34,699 nt of DNA from Schizophyllum amplum (lineage: Eukaryota; Basidiomycota; Agaricomycetes; Agaricales; Schizophyllaceae), in the NCBI GenBank assembly GCA_007026445.1, contig VDMD01000206.1, positions 1 through 34,699 of the forward strand, in the 5' to 3' direction. Positions 21,227 to 31,200 of this stretch are shown piece by piece. Each line of letters opens with the position of its first letter. Positions within the stretch are counted from its first letter, which is position 1. Made by a program: the position numbers and the translations under genes. A model generated the notes under the pieces. That model did not search any database. It was not told the DNA's origin and saw only the letters and a program-made list of their open reading frames with translations.

Positions 21227-21882
21227 ACGGCTGGCTGAACCCCCTTTTCCTTCTACCGGTCGAAGATGGGTTGAGCAGCTGGCCGAGACAACTATCATCA
21301 TCGCTTTCTCACGTGCGTCGCCTTCGTACACTCGCATACTTTTCTTCACTACGGTCGGGACCGTATGGGTTCTCTGTCGGTTTTATCTAGTTCGTTTGAG
21401 TTCCCTTGTCCTTCTTGCTTCGCACCTTCGCTTTGTTGTCACTATACCCAGATGAATTATGGTATGTATATTACAATCGTTACGGGCTCGTTGTCTTGTA
21501 TGTATCATGTACCACCGGTCGTCTGTCATTCACCGCCGATAATAATGCGCAATGCTTGTTACAACTTGCTGGAGCCTCGAACGTGACGCCCCTAGTGCGG
21601 CTGCACGTCGGAGGTGTAGGTCCAAGCACGTGATGACATGATTCTGTGACGGCCGTGACATTAGTACGCGTCGCGCATGGCCGGGCCACAGTTCGTCTTG
21701 AACGCGTTGCACCATCACAGGATCTGCGTCGTCTACAGAGGACGAAGCAGCGATAACAACAGCGCTTTCACCTAGTGCTGCATTACCTGACTGACGTATG
21801 TACGCTGCACTCTTCGCCAATGAGTCATTCTCATCTCAATGATAATTTGCCAGATACATTCCGGCGCCTACACTCTCAAATA
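21227..21882. other. Intergenic region before AOS1
   Basis: About 650 bases holding the 3' end of the transcription-factor transcript and the AOS1 promoter. No gene, repeat or clear TATA element was seen. Confidence 0.5.
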
Positions 21883-23352
21883 ATGGACGCTGGTAGCAAG
21901 GCGATCCCCGTACAAATCACCGAAGGTAAGCGCCACAAAAAGAGGGCTACTCTTACGTGTTTGTAACGTCCATTTTGCAGATGAGGCTGCTGTGTACGAC
22001 AGGCAAATAAGGTTGGTGATGCTTCTATCGCCTCCGAGGGTTAGAGATTGACATTTCCATCGTCAGACTCTGGGGAATTGAAGCGCAGCAGCGGTGAGAT
22101 TCTTTTGCATACGAGCTGAACCCATGGGCCTTCAAAGGCCTGGAGACTCGTGCTAACGTGCAGCCCACAGCATGCGAAATGCGAGTATTTTGGTCATAAA
22201 CCTCAAGGGCGTCGCAACAGAGGCTATCAAAAACATTGTGCTGGCCGGTGTCGGAAAGCTTGTCATTGTCGACGCGGCATCCGTGGCAGAAGAAGACCTG
22301 GGCGCGTGCTTCTTCCTCAGAGACGAAGACGTTGGCAAAAAGGTCAGTGTTCGACTTCGGACAATACATGCGGACATATTGTGGCATATCTTCGGCTCAC
22401 ATGTCTGTTCCAGCGCGTCGAAGCTGCGAAAAGCAGAGTCGAGAGTCTCAACCCTCTGGTCACAGTGGAGACCATCTCAGACGGCTCGGTTCTCAACGGC
22501 ACCGCCCTGGACGCACTGATTCAGACTGTGGATCTCGTCTGTATAACGGATGCGTCGCGTGCTGAGCTTGTATGTGGCCACAGCTGTTCATTGCCCCGAT
22601 TTTGACCGACCTTCTCGGAAAGACCCGAGTGAATGAGGCTTGCAGACGTCTGAAGAAGCCTTTCTACGCCGGCGGGTCCTACGGTCTACTGGGCTATATC
22701 TTCTGCGACCTTCAGCAACACGACTTCATCTCGCCGTGAGTGGTTTACGCTCAGCTAGTTCAATTTTACATACAAAGATTTGTATAGCGACCGCTCTGGA
22801 GCAAAGGACGTACCTCGTAGCGTCAAGGTTTCCGCAAACTACCCCACTTTACAGGAGGCCCTGCAGCACAAATGGTCAACAATGACGAAGCGCCAAACGA
22901 AGGAAGTCAATCCCGCCATAGTGTTCTTGACCATCGGTGCGTATGCTTCTCCTTTCGCATGCCCATATGACCCATGCTTGATGCAGCCTTGTGGGAATTT
23001 GAGGCACGACAGGGCCGGCTTCCCTCCTCGATCACAGACGCCGAATCCCTCGAAAAAATCGCGAATGAGTTCATCAGTGTCGCGGGAGTGAACAAGAACG
23101 TCTTGACATGCATACCGCGCGATCTCGTCGAGTACGTCCATCCAGGTGCGATGTATACCCTTTCTCATCTTTAATAGGTCCCTCGCCACCACGGCGCCGC
23201 ACGAGTTCTCCCCCATCTGCGCTGTGGTTGGAGGCATGCTGGGACAGGATATCCTCAAGAGTCTCGCTGCTCGCGAGGCGCCCATTGCCAACTTCTTCAC
23301 GTTCGATGGTAATACAGGCTCCGGTACCGTCATTCGTATGAGCATGCCATAG
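21883..23352 (+). CDS. AOS1: SUMO-activating enzyme subunit 1 (Aos1/SAE1)
   Basis: A 336-residue protein, the usual length for Aos1. Exons: 21883-21925, 21981-22011, 22067-22093, 22171-22342, 22414-22569, 22623-22735, 22788-22936, 22987-23131, 23178-23352. It pairs with Uba2 to adenylate SUMO and start sumoylation, mainly in the nucleus. The N-terminus has YDRQIRLWG, with the Arg known in this family to reach into the partner active site. Next come the Rossmann strand and helix ILVINLKGVATEAIKN, then LAGVGKLVIVD and GKKRVEAAKSRVESLNP. The C-terminal part carries EFSPICAVVGGMLGQDILK and FFTFDGNTGSG, as in other Aos1/SAE1 proteins. No catalytic Cys domain is present, as expected since that lies in Uba2. 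Splice phases are consistent and no frameshift is seen. The acceptor of exon 6 (ELTRVNEACRRL) is the least certain junction. Confidence 0.92.
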
Positions 23353-23987
23353 CCGCGCACTGCTAGGCTGTTCGTGCGGAAGTTCTGTTCTTCGCCAGAC
23401 ATGCTTCTGCAACTATCGCCGCCCCAAGGCTGCTCTTCTTTTGCGACCTCTCGTGGGGAATGTCTAGCCCACATTGTTTTACCTCGATAATACTAGGGAC
23501 CCGTCTCTCAAGGTACGAGTTCACCATGGTACGATTTAGCTGGCGCCTTCGCAACAAGCTGCCTACTGCCCCCGAATTTCCTTCCTTCCTGGCCACAATT
23601 CCCCTGCTATGCGTGGTCTCGGGCCGCCCGACAATCCCCCGTGATCCTATACGTAAGAATTACTATTCTATCTTCTCCTTTTGCGGTGATGGGAGGGCCT
23701 GCTTTGCGACGCTCACGGGACCGTTGAACTGATGCTGCAGGCGCAAACTTTGCCGCGTTTGCCGACCAGCCCATTCAACGAGTCTAATCGCGTGAGGACA
23801 CAAGACCACCGTGCCAGACCGCGCCCCGTGCCCGCACACTGACTGGGTGGCAAGCCAGCTTGCGCGCGCAGGACCCAGCGGTAACGGGGCGCTAAATCCG
23901 TCGCCCATCGATATACCCTCACGTGGACAACAGCTAGATTTCTCACAGATGCGTACATCTTGTTCCCAAATACCACGGAGGATAGTG
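23353..23987. other. Intergenic region before the FAD oxidoreductase
   Basis: About 630 bases with only short open frames lacking motifs. It presumably holds the AOS1 3' end and the promoter of the next gene. No clear element was seen. Confidence 0.5.
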
Positions 23988-25803
23988 ATGCCAAGTGAGT
24001 GTTTCCGCTATTGCCGTGCGTCTTGGTGGGCTCATGGAGTCAGGTAACGAGCAATTGAGCTTCGACTGTGTTGTGATCGGGTCCGGTGAGTGCCGTGCCG
24101 TTTGTATTCGAGGGCGCGCACCAACGGGCTACCAGGTCATGCAGGTTCCTGCGCGGCACTGTCCGCGGTCCAGTTCGGTTGCAAAAAAGGCAGGTGGAGG
24201 TCCAGCGAGAACGAGGCGCCACATTGATCCTGTTCTCAGTCCTTGTGACGGACAAGTGCCCTCCGGAATGGGCAGGTGGGAATGGCCTGTTCACCGCTGG
24301 AGCTATGCGCACCGCCCACGGAGGGTTGAAGGACTTGGCGCCGCTCGTATGCAACGCCCCACTCGAGATTATGGAGAAGATAGACCTGGACGCGTATTCT
24401 GCAGAGGAATTCCGCGCCGACATTGACCGGCTGGGGCAAGGTCAGGCGGACCCTCACCTTGTCGAGGCGGTAGTCCGCGGGTCCCGCGATGCTGTCCAGT
24501 GGCTCTCGCAGTCTGTCCGCGTCCCGTTCATACTCTCCTTCCATCGCCAAGCATACGAGGTTGATGGAAGGAGGAAATTCTGGGGTGGCATGGCGTTGGC
24601 CGTCCAGGACGGTGGGAAAGGTTTAATCCGCGCGCACCACGAAAGACTCCGCGAAGCAGGCGTCGAGCTGCGGTACGAATCGGCGGCAGTTGAGCTGCTC
24701 ACTGACGGGGACCGTGGCATTTCGGGCGTCGTTCTGCGGTCTAGGGACGGGACAGACGTACGAGTGTCCACCCCATCCGTCGTTTTGGCCTGCGGGGGAT
24801 TCGAAGCCAGCCCTGATCTGCGCGCGAAGTATCTTGGGGAGCGCTGGGCGCATGCCAGGGTGCGTCTACCTGGAGTAGACAATAGCGCGGGCTCACATGG
24901 TCGATTGCTGCTAGATTCGCGGCACGCCGTACAATACTGGCGACGCCCTCGGACTCGCTGAGGGCGTGGGTGCAAAGTTGACAGGCGACTTTGCAGGCTG
25001 CCATAGCACGACGTGGGACGCGCATGCGAGCCTTAGTGCAGGTGACTTGGCCCTGACGAACGCATATACCAAGTCGGGGTATCCGCTGGGCATTATGGTC
25101 AACGCCCACGGCGAGCGGTTTGTGGACGAAGGAGAGGACTTTAGGAACTACACGTCAGTCATGCTCCTCCATTGCAGTGACGGCTCGCATTGACTAACCC
25201 AGGTACGCGAAGTTTGGCCGCGCCATTCTCGAGCAGCCAGAGAGCATAGCATTTCAGGTATTCGATGCGCGGATGACTCCCAAGCTCCGCCAGGAAGAAT
25301 ACGGCGACGATATCGTGCGAAAGGTCACGGCGAACAGCATTGAGGAGCTCGCAAATCAGCTCGTGGCGCAGGGCCTGAAGGACAAGCGCAAATTCGTCGG
25401 GACCGTGGAGACCTTCAACAAAGCCGTTCGTCTTCATCAGGCGGAACACCCCGAGCGTGCGCTGGACATCGCCGTCAAAGACGGGATGGCTACACAGTCA
25501 TCGCAGATGTCACTATCTGTTCCGAAAACGAACTGGGCATCCGCGCTGGAGGTGCCGCCGTTCGTATCTGTCGCGGTGACTTGCGGGATCACCTTCACGT
25601 TCGGCGGGCTGGCTGTCGACCCGGAGACAAGCGGCGTCATGTCCAAGGCAGGCGCAGGTCCTATTCGCGGGCTCTCTGCCACTGGGGAGGCGGTAGGAGG
25701 GCTATTCTACAACAACTATCCAGGAGGGAGCGGACTCACTGCAGGCGCTGTCCTTGGGCGTAAGGCTGGTCAGTATGCCGCGGAGAGAGCTAAGCTCGCC
25801 TAA
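23988..25803 (+). CDS. FAD-dependent oxidoreductase, tricarballylate dehydrogenase (TcuA)-like
   Basis: A flavoprotein of about 517 residues in the fumarate reductase/succinate dehydrogenase flavoprotein family. Proposed exons: 23988-23994, 24044-24085, 24145-24189, 24240-24859, 24915-25153, 25203-25803. The FAD-binding start is CVVIGSGSCAALSAVQFGC. KCPPEWAGGNGLFTAGAMR, SFHRQAYEVDGRRKFWGG, VVLACGGFEASPDLR and VNAHGERFVDEGEDFRNYTY follow, and the C-terminal FAD loop is NNYPGGSGLTAGAVLGRKAG. The motif set is closest to TcuA, which in bacteria oxidises tricarballylate to cis-aconitate; the substrate in fungi is unknown. The start is ambiguous: either MPSNEQLSFD through a 7-base first exon with a perfect GTGAGT donor, or MESGNEQLSFD from ATG 24034 without that intron. 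The intron 24190-24239 appears to use a GC donor. No signal peptide is seen, so the protein is probably soluble. Confidence 0.87.
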
Positions 25804-26255
25804 GGGCGTCGTCTTGCAGGACCAATGGAAGAAAAAGAAGTAAAGCTGTTATATTTTCACGTCCTGACTCTGACTTGAAGTTTGAAAGTGAATGCTAGGC
25901 AAGTCCGACCCATCCCTGTAGATATATGAGACTCCGTTGCCTGTCGCGCGTACGTTGTGCTTTCGGTGTACTTAACGCTTGAACGGTCGACGTTAAATAC
26001 GGGTACTACTAATTAGTCGGAGGCGCCGCGGCGCCACCCAGGGGCCAGCAACCACCCACTGCCAGGTTGCTTTTTGGCAGCACGTGCGCGTGTGGACTAA
26101 CGCGTGATCCGGCATATGCCGCTACGTCGATCAGGCTGCCGCTGAGGCTCTCGAACTTACTGCATACCATCTGCCTTGGAGCCTCCTGCATCGTGGTGTG
26201 TTGAGTGCTATATATCTGAGTATTCATATACATCTGCTGACACTCGCGACTTCAG
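25804..26255. other. Intergenic region before the F-box gene
   Basis: About 450 bases with no supported gene; a 74-codon minus-strand frame has no motif. The right end holds the TATA-like element of the F-box gene. Confidence 0.5.
26209..26215 (+). promoter_or_regulatory. TATA box of the F-box gene
   Basis: TATATAT lies about 41 bases upstream of the ATG at 26256, in a spacing that would give a very short leader. No competing element was seen. Confidence 0.45.
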
Positions 26256-27752
26256 ATGACGCAGGATCACCTTGACCGGCTGTCGAGGACAACATCCGCT
26301 GCAGAAATGGACGGCCACCGCGAGGGCTTCGTCCCGTCCTTCGAGCAGGCGGCGAGTATCAGGGACGCTATACCCTCTCTAGAGACTCAGCTTGGCGAGT
26401 TTAACGCCGAAATCGCGCGCTTGTGCGCGCTCCGCGACCAGGTGTCGACCGAACTGGCGGTCAAGCGCTCCCTCATCGCACCCGTGCGCCGGCTCCCCAA
26501 TGAACTTCTTTCCGACATCTTCGTCCATGTGTATCACTCTGCTCCTTCAGCCAAATTGCTTGAACGAGAAGACAAAGACTATGCCAGTCAACTCATTGCG
26601 TCCACCGTCGCATGCGTGTGCGTTACTTGGCGCGCTGTCGCGCTCGGGACCCCTCAGCTGTGGTCGAATATCGTCATCGGCATTGGCACCCGCCATGCTG
26701 ATGCGTATGTCGATGCCTGCATCCTGTATTCCGGCCACCACGACCTGGATATCCGCTGTCATTCGGATTATTACCTGCCTGCGCTTCTCATACGCGTTCT
26801 CCCTCACGCGTCGCGGTTGCGCTCCATCGATTTGACTGGGTTCATCGAGGTCTACCAGTCGCAACCATCGCACATCTGCTTCCCTGGACTGCGCTGTGCC
26901 GCTTTCTATGTGAACGGACACGAGGACATCCAGCGAATAGATCCATTCCATTTCCTCTCCGATGCCCCTCAACTTCGGGAAGTGAATATACAGATGTCAC
27001 TGCAGTCCAAAGCCCGTGCTGTCCGTCTTCCCATGTCTTGGAAGCTCACTCACTTGGGCTTCTCCTTGGGCTGGGTGTGCACCCCGCTGGATCTTCTTCC
27101 TACTGTCGCCCAATACGCGACGACACTGCATTCTTTCAGCTGCAACACGGAGAAACTAGACACGAAATCCATGCACCCAATCGACTTGCCTGCCTTGAAT
27201 CGCATCAACATCGAGCGCGATGCGCACGCATTGCTCAAATTCATCAGCGCGCCCAATTTACAAAAGATCAGGCTGACTACTACGCGACACGGGGATCCAT
27301 TTGCGTCTCTGTTGGCGTTCTTGTCATCTCCAAAGGCACCCGTCGCCACGTTACGCTATCTCAAGCTCGACAAGATATCACACAATTTCAGAGAACAGAC
27401 CACCCGGGAGCTCCTTCACTGTCTCGAGAGGATGCACGATTTGCGCGGGTTGACCATTTCCGCCGACCCCGATTTCTATGAAAGACGTTCGTCTAGGGAT
27501 ATGTACGTACCTCCGTGCTTCTGGGAGGGCCTCACTGTGCGCGATGGCGAGACACCGATCCTACCGAATCTGTCCCTCTTTAGGGTGTTCTTTGGTGGCG
27601 TTCCACTCGTGGGCGAGGCGCATGAACTTCAGCGACGACCGCTGAGGGCTATGCTTTATTCTCGGGAGACAGCTCGAGTCGTTCAGGGCAGGAGGGTGGT
27701 CGCACTCGAGCGGGTTGAAGTGTTAGACGAAGAAGATATCTCAACTGTGTGA
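26256..27752 (+). CDS. F-box protein with N-terminal coiled coil
   Basis: An intron-free gene of 498 codons. Residues of roughly 30-72 form a probable coiled coil (IPSLETQLGEFNAEIARLCA), leading straight into an F-box-like segment at about 75-135 (RRLPNELLSDIFVHVY, then VACVCVTWRAVALGTPQLWS). The rest has the irregular Leu-rich pattern of a degenerate leucine-rich-repeat substrate-binding region. This coiled coil plus F-box layout is common in large agaricomycete gene families. F-box proteins bring substrates to SCF (Skp1-cullin-1) ubiquitin ligases, but single members can rarely be given a target. The ATG at 26256 is the first in frame, and a TATA-like element lies 41 bases upstream. The frame is intact. 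It is followed by a 540-base gap before the phospholipase gene. Confidence 0.85.
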   Translation: MTQDHLDRLSRTTSAAEMDGHREGFVPSFEQAASIRDAIPSLETQLGEFNAEIARLCALRDQVSTELAVKRSLIAPVRRLPNELLSDIFVHVYHSAPSAKLLEREDKDYASQLIASTVACVCVTWRAVALGTPQLWSNIVIGIGTRHADAYVDACILYSGHHDLDIRCHSDYYLPALLIRVLPHASRLRSIDLTGFIEVYQSQPSHICFPGLRCAAFYVNGHEDIQRIDPFHFLSDAPQLREVNIQMSLQSKARAVRLPMSWKLTHLGFSLGWVCTPLDLLPTVAQYATTLHSFSCNTEKLDTKSMHPIDLPALNRINIERDAHALLKFISAPNLQKIRLTTTRHGDPFASLLAFLSSPKAPVATLRYLKLDKISHNFREQTTRELLHCLERMHDLRGLTISADPDFYERRSSRDMYVPPCFWEGLTVRDGETPILPNLSLFRVFFGGVPLVGEAHELQRRPLRAMLYSRETARVVQGRRVVALERVEVLDEEDISTV

Positions 27753-28292
27753 ATTCACCAGGCAAGGGCCCGGGCGTGGCCGTGAGAGAGGGACGCAGGC
27801 TAGAGGGGGGTTTTCCCCCGCTTATAGTGATAGGTGTTTCTCTGTATTATGGATTCTCATGTACAAAGTTCAAGGTATTGTGGTTCCAGCCTCCGAGGTT
27901 GTACTCCCTTCAACAAGCATCTGCGCCTCGATGCTTCATCGTTTGGTCGCGGCAACCTCTTCGACAGTGTCGACCTCCATTCGAAAGCTCTGAGACGTAT
28001 GCAAGGGACTTTTCACCAAGAAGTAAGTCATGCTGGGCCGTGCAATCATGCTGAGGAAGTAGTGAAGTTCGAATCCAGGCACCCCGACACGTGTGCGCAC
28101 TGATTACCGGGCGTTTGATCGGACCGGTGGGATGCGCCGCGCGAGCGACCGTGCTCGGTGACAGCACCAACGTCAACATTTCATCTGGCTCAGCAGCCGC
28201 GCCGCTCCTTGTCCTCTCCCACATTGTGCTGTTGTGAATAGCATACCCTCAAGCTCACGCTCTTTGACCCGCAAAACACCAAGTAGCCCGCC
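27753..28292. other. Intergenic region before the phospholipase D gene
   Basis: No gene is supported. A GTTCGAATCC at 28067-28076 resembles a tRNA B box, but no T-stem or A box accompanies it. The region probably holds the F-box 3' end and the phospholipase promoter. Confidence 0.5.
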
Positions 28293-31200
28293 ATGTCGAC
28301 GCTCGCAACCGTCGTTCATGCGGCGGCTCACGACACCCAGTCACCGGACCAGGAAGAGCATCTGCCGTCATCGGAATCACAACCTCATGAGCGTCCATCG
28401 CAAAGCCAGAGCCGTCCCACGACATCGCGTCGGCCGTCCGGAGACTACCCATCTCCAGCTGCCTCCGTAGGCGGCCAACACAAGCCGCGCGCGCCGATTC
28501 ACCTCAGGAACGCGTCGACCTCCACCCCGTCTATGCGCACGGGTCCTCCACGATCTCTGTCGTACGCGTACTCTCCAGGCGCCACTCCAGCCGCCTCGCG
28601 CTCCAACAGCAAACACGAGAACGCTGACTTCATGATGTCGGCAAACGAGCATGGCGAACAGTTTCCCTTCAGTAACTCGGAATTCAGGAGTGCGCTGGAA
28701 GGCAACTGGAAGGAGGGACAGAAGGGAAAGAAGCGCGATAGCAGAACCATCGACGAGCCGTGGAATCCCAAACGCTGGTTCCAGGAGTCTCCGAGGGAAG
28801 AGAAGCAAGGCTTCGAGTTCACCGGAGCAGATACCCCAACCCAAGGACCCAATACCACCGATGGTCACGAAGGACCTCACACAGGCGCCCCTCCCACTCC
28901 AGTCGCCGCTCCCAGAGTTCCATCCAATCTCCGCCGTGTCAGCTCGGTTCCCGACTCCAGTGTGCGGGCCAGCCGTCCCGGACATGCCAAGTGGAAGCGT
29001 CTACGATCCCTCATACCCCATGTCGTGGAGAAGGAGCAGCCTGTCTCGGGCAAGGTTGCCGTCTCCCCAAATGCCGTGAACATCACGGACGAACTCATGA
29101 CGGGTGGTCTGTCCGCACTCATGCTTGCCTTATGGTTCGAGCGTAACGACAAGGACCAGCGTCGCATACCCATCCTCTTTCACCGACTCCGCATCCGCGT
29201 CAGCGACAGCATCCACCCTCTTCATGGCCACAAAAGTGTCTTCCGAATCGAGTGCGAGTACGCCAATGGTGCGGCCCGATGGGTAGTATACCGTCAGCTT
29301 CGAGACTTCATATCGTTGCACGGAAGCTACTCGATCTCACATATCTACAACAGAGATATCGAGAAGCTACCCGAATTCCCGCGTACAAGTAAGCAGCGTG
29401 CTCGCTTGTGGCGACGATTATCCTGACATATTTTAGGCCTGCCATATTTCAAGTTCCTGCGGAAAGAGGGAAACGAAATTTCGCAGTCAGACTTTGCTCG
29501 ACTCCAGAGAGAGGCGTTGGAGACTTACCTCATTGACCTCATTCGAGCTGTCGTGAGTTGCACCCGAATCCTTGGCAGATTCACCGTCTCAAAGCCTTCG
29601 TAGATGTTCCACCCCGAGACAAACCGCCTCGCCGGTTTCCTGGAGATCAGTGCACTGTCGATAGCCCTTGCACAGTCGGGCGGCGCGCAGTACAAGGCAG
29701 GATATCTACAAATCGAGTCTTCCAGCTCCAGAGGTGGCTTTGGCCGCAAAGGAGCGAGCTACCGCGAGAAGAAAGAAACTCGATGGTGCGCGGTGCGCGA
29801 GAGCTATCTTGTCGCGCTCGAGGAACCGGGAGAGGTGAATTTATATATATGTCTGTCATTGTGTCTGCTCACCGCCCCTGTCAGCTCAACGTGTGGGACG
29901 TATTCATGCTAGACAGCGACTTCGTCATCGAGCGACCGAAGCGGTACTATCGCCAGGGCTTCAACCTCCTACACCCCGAGACAGCGAGTGAGCACCGCCC
30001 GAAGGCCTCATCGGAGCACGTCGGTTCCGTACGCTCGCGTCTCTCCAAGGTGTTCCACCCTAGGACCAAAAGCCACCCTGAACTGGGCGAAGGCCGCCGC
30101 TCCAGCGTCTCGTCGGACTCGTCTTCGTCGTCCAGCTCGAACTCGTCCATGGCGTCGGACAACCGCGAGGCCATGCTCGACCCCTCGACGAATACCAACC
30201 CGTTGACTGCCGGCCCCGACGACGAGCATGAGAACTTTACGGAGGATAATAAGATCAAGTGGGACCCGCAGCACGAGCGCAAGAAGAAGAAGGAGGGCGA
30301 GGTGTCGAAGCATACATTCTACATCATCAACTCCCAGATGCGACTGAAGCTGTATGCGAAGAATGAGGTGGGTGGATCTTCTACTTGTGCGAAGGATCGG
30401 ACATGCTCACAGCTGTAACAGCGTCAGATGCTTCAGTGGATCACCGCTCTCGAGAAGGTGGCTGCGACATCCCACTACACGGGCGGGAACAGATTCGACA
30501 GCTTCGCACCCATTCGCTTGAACGTCGCTGCACAGTGGCTTGTCGATGGAGTAAGCCTTTCGCCAGGATGCGTCCCTCAAAACTGATCGTGCATCCAGCG
30601 CGACTACTTCTGGAACCTGTCTCGTGCGATCCTCATGGCGAGGGAGACTATCTACATTCACGACTGGTGGATCTCACCAGGTGCGTCATCAGCCAGCGGC
30701 CAATGCCTTTGAACTGACAAGAGGGGCAAAAGAGCTGCAAATGCGCAGGCCAAACAAGGAGAGATACCGCCTTGATAGCCTCTTGCAGAGAAAAGCGCGA
30801 GAGGGTGTCAAGATCTATATCATTGTATAGTACGTGGCTTTCTTCGCTGTTGTAATAATGCCTGATATCTTTCCAGTCAGGAAGTGTCGAACAGGACAAC
30901 ACCGACAGACAGCAAGTACGTGTAGTTAGTCGACTGCGTATAAATTAGCTAATCGGTACACCCAAGCTACGCGAAGCAGCGGCTGACGTCTCTTCATCCG
31001 AATATCCTCGTCCAACGGTCGCCGTCACACTTCCAAACGGCACATTTTACTGGGCTCATGTACGTGCAATACTCGTTCGACCAGTCGAGTTGTACTCACA
31101 GTAATTCACACATGAGAAGCTGTGCGTTATTGACCGTGCCATCGCATTCATGGCGGCCTGATCTATGTTTTGGTCGATGGGAACGGCCCAGCACGTCGTC

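Noticed and set aside
28067..28076. GTTCGAATCC resembling a tRNA B box
   Set aside because: The flanking bases do not form a T-stem and there is no A box or acceptor stem at the right distance upstream.
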